DNA of 64,000 bases from Bacillota bacterium (GTDB lineage Bacteria; Bacillota; Clostridia; Lachnospirales; Lachnospiraceae), in the NCBI GenBank assembly GCA_023392535.1, contig JAEVYY010000029.1, positions 1 through 64,000 on the forward strand, given 5' to 3'. The translations under genes were made by a program, and so were the position numbers. A model generated the notes under the pieces. The model was not told the DNA's origin and ran no database searches. It saw only the letters and a program-made list of their open reading frames with translations. The first letter of the stretch is position 1, and every line of letters begins with the position of its first letter. This document shows positions 46,967-54,781 of the stretch, piece by piece.

Positions 46967-47825
46967 TCGCAACCTCTAATAAGTATCTGCCGTAATCTGT
47001 TTTCATTAATGGCTCAGCCAATTTTAACAATTGCTCTTTATCAATAAATCCTCTCTTATATGCAATTTCTTCAATGCATGAAATATAGAGACCCTGCCTT
47101 TTTTGAAATGCAGATACAAAATCTGCTGCGTCGAGCAACATATCATGACTTCCTGTATCAAGCCATGCAAACCCTCTTCCGAGTGTTTCCACGTGAAGAG
47201 TCCCTCTGTTCAGATATTCATTATTGATACTGGTAATCTCTATCTCACCTCTTGCCGAAGGTTTTACATTTCTGGCAATAGTTACCACATCATTATCGTA
47301 AAAATATAAACCAGGAACCGCGTAATTACTTTTCGGGTTCTCAGGTTTCTCCTCAATGGAAAGTGCCTTTCCCTCTTTATCAAATTCAACTACTCCATAT
47401 TCCCGTGGATCCCTTACGTAGTAACCAAAGATAGTCGCTCCTCTTTCCCTGGTTGCCACATCTCTCAATACCTTTGAGAAACTCTGTCCGTAAAATATGT
47501 TGTCCCCAAGAACCAAGGCAACACTATCATTCTCTATAAAATCAGCCCCGATAATAAATGCATCTGCAAGACCTCTTGGAATTTCCTGCACTGCATATTC
47601 CATCCGAAGTCCCAACTGTTCCCCTGAACCAAATAATTCCTTGAATACCGGAAGATCTCTTGGTGTTGAAATAATCAATATATCTCTGATTCCCGCCAGC
47701 ATTAATGTCGATAGGGGATAGTAGATCATTGGTTTATCGTACACTGGCATAATCTGTTTCGAAATAGCCTTTGTCAATGGATAAAGTCTGGTGCCGCTTC
47801 CCCCGGCTAAGATGATACCTTTCAT
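46956..47825 (-). CDS. rfbA: Glucose-1-phosphate thymidylyltransferase
   Basis: Makes dTDP-glucose from glucose-1-phosphate and dTTP. 289 residues with GGSGTRLYPLT at the N-terminus, DKPMIYYPLSTLMLAGI, LGDNIFYG, EKPENPKSNYAVPGLYFYD and GRGFAWLDTGSHD. First step of the rhamnose-type donor pathway, fed by the phosphoglucomutase of this operon. Confidence 0.97.
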   Translation of the reverse strand: MKGIILAGGSGTRLYPLTKAISKQIMPVYDKPMIYYPLSTLMLAGIRDILIISTPRDLPVFKELFGSGEQLGLRMEYAVQEIPRGLADAFIIGADFIENDSVALVLGDNIFYGQSFSKVLRDVATRERGATIFGYYVRDPREYGVVEFDKEGKALSIEEKPENPKSNYAVPGLYFYDNDVVTIARNVKPSARGEIEITSINNEYLNRGTLHVETLGRGFAWLDTGSHDMLLDAADFVSAFQKRQGLYISCIEEIAYKRGFIDKEQLLKLAEPLMKTDYGRYLLEVANGL

Positions 47826-47872
47826 TCATTACTCCTCACTTTCATTTATTTGTGCCGCTCCTTCGCATAAGA

Positions 47873-47909
47873 AAGAAGGCTTATACATGCAAGCATGATA
47901 ATCCTTCTT
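47873..47909 (-). terminator. Hairpin between rfbB and rfbA
   Basis: AGAAGG-x-TTAT-CATGC and GCATG-ATAA-x-CCTTCT form a stem with small interruptions; on the minus strand it is followed by TTTCTTATG. It probably attenuates transcription between rfbB and the rest of the operon. Confidence 0.5.
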
Positions 47910-47926
47910 CTTTCTGTTAAATCCGC

Positions 47927-49009
47927 TTATTGCACAGCATACATTTCGTTATAATACTTCTGGTAATCTCCGCTCGTTACATGCTTCATCCAGTCTTCAT
48001 TCTCAAAAAACCATTTAATGGTAAGTCTGATTCCTTCTTTGAACATTGTTTCCGGATACCAACCGATTTCCGCCTTTATTTTATCCGGCGCAATGGCGTA
48101 ACGTCTGTCATGTCCCTTTCGGTCTTCTACATATTTGATTAACTTTGTTGTAACCAGCTTTCTTCTTTCATCGTCTTCCGGCAGCATCTCCTGTAATGTC
48201 TCAATGATAATATTGACAATTTCTATATTCTGTTTTTCATTGTGCCCGCCCACATTATAGGTCTCAAACAATCTTCCTTTTTCCTGCACCATGTCTATCG
48301 CTTTTGCATGATCCTCAACGTAGAGCCAGTCACGAACATTCTTACCATCTCCATAAACAGGAAGATCTTTTCCTTGCAGCGCATTATTGATAATCAAAGG
48401 AATTAATTTCTCTGGAAATTGATATGGTCCATAGTTATTGGAGCAATTGGTAATGTTAGCCGGAAATTGATACGTATCCATATATGCCTTTACCAACATA
48501 TCAGAGGATGCTTTACTTGCCGAATATGGACTATGCGGAGCATACGGAGTCGTCTCATAGAAAAACTCATCTTCGTCTTCAAGGGAACCATATACTTCAT
48601 CCGTTGATACGTGCAAGAACCTTTTACCTTCTTTAAAGGTACCATCTGGAAGTTCCCACGCATTTTTTGCACAATTTAACATCACCAAGGTACCAAGCAC
48701 ATTTGTCTGTACAAAAACTTCTGGATTGCGGATACTTCTATCCACATGACTCTCTGCCGCAAAATGCACGACTCTGTCTATATCATTTTCTGCAAATACC
48801 CTCATCACTGCTTCTTTGTCACAAATATCAGCTTTGACAAACGTATAATTCTTTCTTCCTTCTACCTCTTTTAAATTCTCTAAATTCCCTGCATACGTAA
48901 GTACATCCAGATTGATAATACGGATTTCCTCACCATACTTTTTAAACATATAGTGAATATAATTGGATCCTATAAATCCAGCACCACCAGTTACTAAATA
49001 AGTTCTCAT
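47927..49009 (-). CDS. rfbB: dTDP-glucose 4,6-dehydratase
   Basis: An NAD-dependent SDR enzyme making dTDP-4-keto-6-deoxyglucose. 360 residues: GGAGFIGSNY for NAD binding, AESHVDRS, STDEVYGSLED with the catalytic Asp-Glu pair, YSASKASSD (YxxxK) and NCSNNYGPYQFPEKLIP. GGAG precedes the ATG. It is the first gene after a consensus-like promoter and so heads the donor-synthesis part of the locus. Confidence 0.97.
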   Translation of the reverse strand: MRTYLVTGGAGFIGSNYIHYMFKKYGEEIRIINLDVLTYAGNLENLKEVEGRKNYTFVKADICDKEAVMRVFAENDIDRVVHFAAESHVDRSIRNPEVFVQTNVLGTLVMLNCAKNAWELPDGTFKEGKRFLHVSTDEVYGSLEDEDEFFYETTPYAPHSPYSASKASSDMLVKAYMDTYQFPANITNCSNNYGPYQFPEKLIPLIINNALQGKDLPVYGDGKNVRDWLYVEDHAKAIDMVQEKGRLFETYNVGGHNEKQNIEIVNIIIETLQEMLPEDDERRKLVTTKLIKYVEDRKGHDRRYAIAPDKIKAEIGWYPETMFKEGIRLTIKWFFENEDWMKHVTSGDYQKYYNEMYAVQ

Positions 49010-49082
49010 AACTACTCCTATCTTCCCAATCTAATAGATCTTTCTGAATTATAATAGTATTTTTTTCCATACTGCTCTTACC

Positions 49083-49111
49083 ATTATAATTGTTCTTCCC
49101 TACTTTATCAA
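49083..49111 (-). promoter_or_regulatory. Promoter of rfbB
   Basis: On the minus strand -35 TTGATA, a 17-nt spacer and a perfect -10 TATAAT. The -35 overlaps the stop codon of the upstream GH25 gene. The leader is about 70 nt. Confidence 0.72.
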
Positions 49112-52100
49112 TACGTAATATTTAAGTCAACATTTCCGCTGATTCCGCCAATACTTCCTTTGGAAGTATATTGCCACATATCATATCTGCCGGAATACGT
49201 AGGTTTTGTTGCGTATTGGGCAAGCCATATCTTATAACCGCTTAATGCACTAGCATTCAATTTTGTTTCAAACCAATTCTTTGCTGCATATACACCTGCC
49301 GTACGTCCACTGTTTTGAATGGTGGCGCAGAAAGCTTTGCATACTGCCGTTCTGGTCGCTTTATCAATGCCATCTGCACGTCCTCCACTACCTTCTGTAT
49401 CGATATAGATCGGCATGGATATATTGTACCCTTTGATTAAATTCAATACCATAGATGCCTCTTCAACCGCCTCAACCTCGTTTACAGCCTGTGTAAAGAA
49501 ATAAACACCAACTTTGATACCAGCTGCCTGTGCGCCTTTTATATTTGCAGTAAACTTAGAATCTTGAATCAACGCTCCCGTAGAAGAACCTCTATATCCG
49601 CAGCGTATGATCGCATAGGAGACACCGGAATTTTTAACAGCAGTCCAATTAATGTTACCATTCCACTTGGAAACATCAATTCCCAATGTTCCGCTACCCA
49701 TAGATAAAGCACCATCACTGCCAAATGTATACTGCACCCCTTGAATAACTTGTGTGCCAGTCACTTTATTACCGTTCTTATCAAAATAATAAGTCTTATT
49801 ATCAATCGTCTGCCAACCAGTATATTTGTAATTCGTTGTTATTTTCTTGTAGAATTTGTCTGTTGTAAAATAATCCGCGTAAACAGCTTCCCGATATTTC
49901 CCATCTTCTTTCACAAATAATTGATTGCCCGCTTTATCTTTTAATTTTGTAGTAGCGTCTGTTTCTGCATTACTTCTTACTGTAATTTTTGTAGTTGCTG
50001 TTGCTTTTTCATTACCAAGTGTTGCCGTTACCGTTATTGTTGCCGTACCACTTGCTACTGCTGTCACTTTACCATTTTTATCAACAGTGGCGCTTTTTGT
50101 ATTAGAAGATTCCCATGTATAAGTAGGTGTCGACAAAAATCCGGATGGTGTTGGGGTTATTTGTGTTGTAGATTTTAAAAGAAGATCGACTGATGTCTTG
50201 TCCACAGTTACTCCAACCGCTAATTTATTGACCGTAACGGTACAGGTAGCCTGAAATCCGCCTTCCTCTGTGATTGCTGTTAAAGTAGCAGTTCCAGGTG
50301 CGATCCCTTTTATGATTCCATCTGTTGCAACGGTCGCAACCGCAGTATTATCGGAACTAAAGTTTACTTTCTTATTCGTAGCATTATCTGGTGCTACGGT
50401 CGCGACTACTTTGTCGGTACTTCCAACATTCACCGACAACGTTGTCTTATCAAGTGTCACTCCCGTAGCTTTAATGGTATCTGGTACTTTTGCATTTACT
50501 GTCACCTTACAAGCCGTTTTGTAATTCCCATCCTCTGAGGCAACTGTTATCCATGCTTCACCGGCTGTTATTGCCGTTATGGTTCCACTCGGACCAACGG
50601 ATACAATATCACTTCTATCACTACTAAAGCTTATTTTTTGATTCGTAGCATTGCTCGGTGCCACCCACGCATTCAATAAAGATTTATCGCCCACCGTCAG
50701 CGTTTTTGTAGATTCACTTATACTAATTCCGGTTACTGGCACATTGGTCGGCTCTGTCCAAGGTTCTGTCGTTGGTTCTGTAGGAATTTCATTTCCAGAT
50801 GCGGTTAGTCTTAAAAAATATCCAGATGCTGATACTTGACTCGGATCAGGAATATTTGCTTTATCGACCTTCTCATATTCACTGTCATTATTACTTCCAC
50901 TATCTATTGCTGTTTTCGTAGATTCTACAAATTCAACCGTATCTTTTAATTTGCTTTCTTCTACCACTTTAACTTGTGTATCTTCTTTTGCAGTATTTAC
51001 TTCTGCCTCTGATTTCACTTCATCTGCAACCTCAATTTTTTTATATTCAATCTTATCTTTGACGGTTACTTTAGAAGCTTCTTCTGGAAATGTATACCCA
51101 TCCACACTGATCAGTTTGATTGCATATACCCCCGGAGTCATATTTTTTTGATAAATGATACCATCTTTATCATCGTCAGTAAGAGTCTTTGTAGCATTAT
51201 CAGGCCCTGTTTGCTCCATCTTAAATGCAATACCCGAAATGACTTTTTTTGTCTGTTTATTCACAAATTTAACTTTCAAATCTTTCTCGACAGAAGTCAT
51301 ATTAACGGTTACTTCAACTATCTTTGGCTCTTCTTTTTCAGGTTCTTCTGACTGTTCCGGCTCCTGTGTTTCTTCTACCGTAATCGGAGCGGATTTCGCA
51401 TCGGCGACAGCCAATAAACCACTTTGTCCAATCACTTCAATATTACTGAGCTGTTCTCCCAGTTCCACCATGTTACTCACTTGTACGGCTTCTACTCTTG
51501 CATTATTCCAAGTGGTAACCGTGACCAATGCTGTAATCAGAACTGCAATTCCCGTAACTCCAATTATCCCATCAATCGCCGAGATATTTTTAAAGAGGGA
51601 TTTGCATTTTTCATGAAAAGCAACTTTGTCTACCGATTTCTTTTTTTTATTTTTCTGTCTTTTCTTTTTGTTATATGCGCCTTTTCTATTCTTCTTTTTT
51701 CTTATTACTCCATTATGCTCATACTCTGCTTCGTCCTCGTACTCTTCGTCATCTTCGTACTCTGCTTCGTCCTCGTACTCTTCATCGTCCTCGTACTCTT
51801 CATCGTCCTCGTACTCTGCTTCGTCCTCGTACTCTTCTTCATCTTCGTACTCTTCATCGTCCTCGTACTCTTCGTCGTCTTCGTACTCTGCTTCGTCCTC
51901 GTACTCTTCATCGTCTTCGTACTCTTCGTCGTCCTCGTACTCTTCTTCATCTTCGTACTCTGCTTCGTCCTCGTACTCTTCATCGTCTTCGTACTCTGCT
52001 TCGTCCTCGTACTCTTCGTCATCCTCGTACTCTTCGTCGTCTTCGTACTCTACGTCGTTTTCGTACTCTGCTTCATCCCCATACTCTTCATCGTCCTCAT

Positions 52101-52215
52101 ACTCTTCATCGACTTCGTACTCGTCTTCTATATTTTTATTAAATTTAACTTTGCTCGCTAAATTTATGTAATTTTTTTTCTTTTGTTTTAGTTTCCTAAC
52201 GTTATTTTTTTTCAT
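49108..52215 (-). CDS. GH25 lysozyme with cytoplasmic acidic hexapeptide repeats and Big2 domains
   Basis: A 1035-residue mosaic. A basic start (residues 1-25) leads into about 22 acidic hexapeptides, EYEDDE or EYEDEA (about 30-166), then a Lys/Arg-rich block (about 170-195) and a membrane helix (about 208-235). Everything before the helix should be cytoplasmic. Outside are a Cna_B-like domain (about 305-395), three Big2 Ig-like domains (about 492-745; VTGISISESTKTLTVGDKS, ATGVTLDKTTLSVNVGSTD), a glucan/choline-binding-like repeat (YTGWQTIDNKTYYFDKNG) and GH25 (about 843-1035; LGIDVSKWNG, MPIYIDTEGSGG). The start has AAGGTGA close upstream. The outer part is a surface muramidase; the acidic inner tail is without parallel that I know. 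Confidence 0.9.
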   Translation of the reverse strand: MKKNNVRKLKQKKKNYINLASKVKFNKNIEDEYEVDEEYEDDEEYGDEAEYENDVEYEDDEEYEDDEEYEDEAEYEDDEEYEDEAEYEDEEEYEDDEEYEDDEEYEDEAEYEDDEEYEDDEEYEDEEEYEDEAEYEDDEEYEDDEEYEDEAEYEDDEEYEDEAEYEHNGVIRKKKNRKGAYNKKKRQKNKKKKSVDKVAFHEKCKSLFKNISAIDGIIGVTGIAVLITALVTVTTWNNARVEAVQVSNMVELGEQLSNIEVIGQSGLLAVADAKSAPITVEETQEPEQSEEPEKEEPKIVEVTVNMTSVEKDLKVKFVNKQTKKVISGIAFKMEQTGPDNATKTLTDDDKDGIIYQKNMTPGVYAIKLISVDGYTFPEEASKVTVKDKIEYKKIEVADEVKSEAEVNTAKEDTQVKVVEESKLKDTVEFVESTKTAIDSGSNNDSEYEKVDKANIPDPSQVSASGYFLRLTASGNEIPTEPTTEPWTEPTNVPVTGISISESTKTLTVGDKSLLNAWVAPSNATNQKISFSSDRSDIVSVGPSGTITAITAGEAWITVASEDGNYKTACKVTVNAKVPDTIKATGVTLDKTTLSVNVGSTDKVVATVAPDNATNKKVNFSSDNTAVATVATDGIIKGIAPGTATLTAITEEGGFQATCTVTVNKLAVGVTVDKTSVDLLLKSTTQITPTPSGFLSTPTYTWESSNTKSATVDKNGKVTAVASGTATITVTATLGNEKATATTKITVRSNAETDATTKLKDKAGNQLFVKEDGKYREAVYADYFTTDKFYKKITTNYKYTGWQTIDNKTYYFDKNGNKVTGTQVIQGVQYTFGSDGALSMGSGTLGIDVSKWNGNINWTAVKNSGVSYAIIRCGYRGSSTGALIQDSKFTANIKGAQAAGIKVGVYFFTQAVNEVEAVEEASMVLNLIKGYNISMPIYIDTEGSGGRADGIDKATRTAVCKAFCATIQNSGRTAGVYAAKNWFETKLNASALSGYKIWLAQYATKPTYSGRYDMWQYTSKGSIGGISGNVDLNITY
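51717..52120 (-). repeat. 18-bp tandem repeat coding EYEDDE/EYEDEA
   Basis: About 22 imperfect 18-bp units, each coding Glu-Tyr-Glu-Asp plus two acidic or Glu-Ala residues. Synonymous differences (cctc/cttc) between units show ageing, yet the amino acid pattern is kept, which implies selection. The repeats give long spurious open frames on both strands. Confidence 0.92.
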
Positions 52216-52252
52216 TCACCTTCATTCCTTCCAATTTACTCCGTACTTTTTA

Positions 52253-52281
52253 ATTTTACCATTTACGACGTTCTCTTTCAA
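52253..52281 (-). promoter_or_regulatory. Promoter of the 1035-residue GH25 gene
   Basis: On the minus strand -35 TTGAAA, 17-nt spacer and -10 TAAAAT, with a leader of about 30 nt to the ATG. The remaining part of the 254-nt divergent gap, up to the plus-strand zinc-ribbon gene, shows no other clear feature. Confidence 0.6.
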
Positions 52282-52469
52282 CAAATATCACTCTTTTCCA
52301 TATATTCCTATAATATGGTCATTTTCACCTATTTACACCCTTAGTATGCAGTATTTGTCGACGGAAAGTACAGGCACTACCATTGACTTTGTCCGCGGTA
52401 AATGACACAATTATCTGCAATAAAACAGCAAACTAGTTTTACAATATTGAAGAAAAAGGGGGGATCTTC

Positions 52470-52727
52470 ATGATGTATATCCATTATTGTCAACGTTGTA
52501 ATCGCATTCATATGCTAAATGGGCATAAAGTTAATTGCCCCAAATGCAACACTACATTAACAGAGCTTCGGATTCCATATATAGATTATGTGTATATGGA
52601 CGGTAATGACAGAATCGCTTTCACAAAAAAATGTGCTGATCCAAGACAGCTTTCCAAACTCAGCACTACCTATCGTATGTTCAAATATAGTAAATGGTAC
52701 AAAGAACAGCATTCCCTTACACAATGA
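52470..52727 (+). CDS. 85-residue zinc-ribbon protein
   Basis: A small protein with two CxxC knuckles, Cys7/Cys10 (CQRC) and Cys23/Cys26 (CPKC), spaced as in zinc ribbons, followed by IPYIDYVYMDGNDR and a basic-aromatic tail (YRMFKYSKWYKEQ). GGGGGA lies 6-7 nt before the ATG; a second ATG follows at once. No enzyme domain is visible. It could bind nucleic acid or a protein partner. It is a stand-alone plus-strand gene beside the SMR-like pair, with which it converges. Confidence 0.75.
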   Translation: MMYIHYCQRCNRIHMLNGHKVNCPKCNTTLTELRIPYIDYVYMDGNDRIAFTKKCADPRQLSKLSTTYRMFKYSKWYKEQHSLTQ

Positions 52728-52747
52728 CGGTCTATTTTTGTAATTAT

Positions 52748-53089
52748 CTATAAATTAAATATAATGACACCTGCAAGAATTAAGATTGTACCAATTGCTT
52801 TCTTTCTGGTTATTTTTTCACGAAAGAATAGCAAAGATAATAACATGACTAGAATATAACCAATGGATTCTAGTATGGGTACAATCTTAAACTCCAGACC
52901 TGAATAAGCAATAATCGTTAGGATCATCGATAGAAAAAGCATACCATAACCTAAAACAACATAGGGGTTTAAGTATTCTTTAATAAGAGAATCATGCTCT
53001 TTTAATGCACTTTTCTTTAGCACGATTTGCGAGAACGATGCAATGGTCACAGATAATAATGCAATGAAATAATAATATATCATATTCAT
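52748..53089 (-). CDS. Small four-helix DMT transporter, subunit 2
   Basis: A 113-residue EamA/SMR-like protein with four helices (about 4-22, 42-62, 70-90, 93-112). ASFSQIVLKKSALKE at the end of helix 1 corresponds to the ASxGQ-type region of ArnE/ArnF and EamA proteins. It starts directly at the base after the stop of the next such gene, so the pair likely forms a heterodimer. In the ArnEF case such a pair flips undecaprenyl-phosphate-sugar; the polysaccharide surroundings favour that over drug efflux. Function is inferred. Confidence 0.75.
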   Translation of the reverse strand: MNMIYYYFIALLSVTIASFSQIVLKKSALKEHDSLIKEYLNPYVVLGYGMLFLSMILTIIAYSGLEFKIVPILESIGYILVMLLSLLFFREKITRKKAIGTILILAGVIIFNL

Positions 53090-53470
53090 TTATAATTCCT
53101 CTTTCTTATTCATTTCTTCACTTTCCGAAGAATTCAGCACAATCGTTCCGATAATAACAAATAGCACCCCAATCACGTTTGGTAACGTAATATTATTATG
53201 GAAGATAAGAACTGCCCATACCATAGACCACAAAACACACATTGCTTTGTTCGCATAGGCAATTGACAGATCAATTCTCTTGATAGCCTGTTGCCAGAGA
53301 ATCGCATAGAAACCAAGTGCTACTATTTCTAATCCATAAAATACTATGAAATCCCAACTTAAAAAAACTTGTCCGGAAGCAAACTTCGCAATAATACTGG
53401 AAATAGAGAAAATTACGATTACTGCCTGTAAAAATAAAATATCTTTCAGTTGTATTTTTTTCTTTTTCAA
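53090..53470 (-). CDS. Small four-helix DMT transporter, subunit 1
   Basis: About 126 residues with four helices and a lysine-rich N-terminus (KKKKIQLKDIL) and an acidic C-terminus (NSSESEEMNKKEEL). A TTG start at 53470 is proposed, with GGAGAG 6-8 nt upstream. The ATG at 53512 lies only about 8 nt from the -10 and would be at or before the transcription start. Pairs with the gene that follows without a gap. YANKAMCVLWSMVWAVLIF in helix 3 is typical of EamA half-units. Confidence 0.72.
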   Translation of the reverse strand: MKKKKIQLKDILFLQAVIVIFSISSIIAKFASGQVFLSWDFIVFYGLEIVALGFYAILWQQAIKRIDLSIAYANKAMCVLWSMVWAVLIFHNNITLPNVIGVLFVIIGTIVLNSSESEEMNKKEEL

Positions 53471-53519
53471 ACTTATCTCTCCGTTTCGCCTATCTGTCCC
53501 ATTAAGAGACATAATATGT

Positions 53520-53549
53520 ATTATATGCTTATTTTCTTATAGAAGACAA
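53520..53549 (-). promoter_or_regulatory. Promoter of the small transporter pair
   Basis: On the minus strand -35 TTGTCT, 18-nt spacer and perfect -10 TATAAT. Its position makes the first in-frame ATG unlikely as start and supports the TTG at 53470. Confidence 0.72.
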
Positions 53550-53736
53550 GTATATTCCCTGTTTTTCCATTTAGTTCATAATATTTTAAGATTTCACATA
53601 AGACTTTTCCGGGCTACTATATAGACACCATATCTTGAAACGTGTAGAATGAAACCATCCGCATGTGGATAAAATCATAATAATGCGAACGTGTTATGAA
53701 ACTTTTTTAACATCGCGAATACGAGGAGGTCCTTCT

Positions 53737-54708
53737 ATGAAAGAAAGAAAAGATATTATCGCTCATACCGCTATCATTGCCGTTATACTTATTATATTAG
53801 TGGTATCTGTGTACAAATTAGTAAAATGGAATCAGGGTAGTCCTGATGCTGGCGCTGTGGATACGGATGAAAATTTTGATGTAGAAACAGAAGACTACAT
53901 CACGGCCATGAACAAAGATTTACTGAAAAATCATCCCGACGATGGTAAGACATCTATCGTATTTTTAGGTGATGATGTACTCGCTAATTACACGGGTGCT
54001 GATGGTATTCCTGCACAGGTCTCATCACTTATGGGAAGTTCTAATCCAACGGAAGTATACAACTGTGGTTTCCAAAACATAACTGCTTCTGCATCCAATT
54101 CCTTTTGGGATGATTCGCATCCGGAAGATGCTTTTTCATTATATTGGGTAACCAAATCAATTACACTTTCTGATTACACACTTCTGAATAACGTGGTCGA
54201 CCAGGTAGATCCAGCTTACAAAAAGACCATACAAACATTAGAAGATATCGATTTTAATACGATTGATGCAATTGTTATCATGTATGGAACCAATGACTAT
54301 GTGAAGGGAAAAATGATCACCGATCCTGCTGATCCTGTGAATACTGCCGCTTTTACAGGTGCCCTCAATTCCTCAATCGCACTTATAAAAGAAGCCTATC
54401 CACACATTCGCATTATTGTGTTATCCCCGACTTACTGTGAAGTGGAACACGAGGGTAAACTGCAAGGTGGCGATATCGCAAACACAGGCTATGGTATTCT
54501 TGCCGATTATATGGTAGCAGAGAAAGCAATTTGCGTTGAAAGTAATGTTACTTTTTTGGATAATTACTATGGTGTTGATATCAACTCCGATACCGCAGAC
54601 AAATACCTAGAGAAGAACCGTGTCGCTCCTAATGCTGCCGGTCGCAAACTGATTGCTCAAAGAATAGTCGATCTGTTAAATAAAGAAGTTCCTGTAAATG
54701 TTGAATAA
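53737..54708 (+). CDS. Membrane-anchored SGNH-fold protein, probably catalytically dead
   Basis: A 323-residue protein with one N-terminal helix (about 8-28), a linker, and an SGNH/GDSL-like domain. Block I reads FLGDDVLANY, with Asp in place of the GDS serine. Block III is intact (MYGTNDY). Block V reads NRVAPNAAGR where active enzymes have DxxHPN, so catalytic Asp and His are Asn and Ala. Three of the catalytic residues are gone while the fold motifs remain, which suggests a binding pseudo-esterase. GAGGAGG stands 7 nt before ATG 53737; the frame can be opened to 53665 without support. Its place by glycosylation genes suggests polymer binding or a scaffold. Confidence 0.8.
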   Translation: MKERKDIIAHTAIIAVILIILVVSVYKLVKWNQGSPDAGAVDTDENFDVETEDYITAMNKDLLKNHPDDGKTSIVFLGDDVLANYTGADGIPAQVSSLMGSSNPTEVYNCGFQNITASASNSFWDDSHPEDAFSLYWVTKSITLSDYTLLNNVVDQVDPAYKKTIQTLEDIDFNTIDAIVIMYGTNDYVKGKMITDPADPVNTAAFTGALNSSIALIKEAYPHIRIIVLSPTYCEVEHEGKLQGGDIANTGYGILADYMVAEKAICVESNVTFLDNYYGVDINSDTADKYLEKNRVAPNAAGRKLIAQRIVDLLNKEVPVNVE

Positions 54709-54738
54709 AATACTATACTACAAGGTATTTCTTAAGGC

Positions 54739-54780
54739 AACAAAGCACCTGCTATCATTTGGGATGGCAGGTGCTTTGTT
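54739..54780. terminator. Bidirectional terminator
   Basis: AACAAAGCACCTGC-x-ATC pairs with GAT-x-GCAGGTGCTTTGTT, a very stable stem between the convergent SGNH and large membrane protein genes. T-rich sequence follows on the plus side. Confidence 0.88.
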
Positions 54781-54781
54781 T

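Noticed and set aside
51424..52171. Plus-strand open frames of up to 245 codons rich in Ser/Tyr or Val/Leu opposite the acidic repeat
   Set aside because: They arise from the 18-bp repeats in the GH25 gene and lack start signals.
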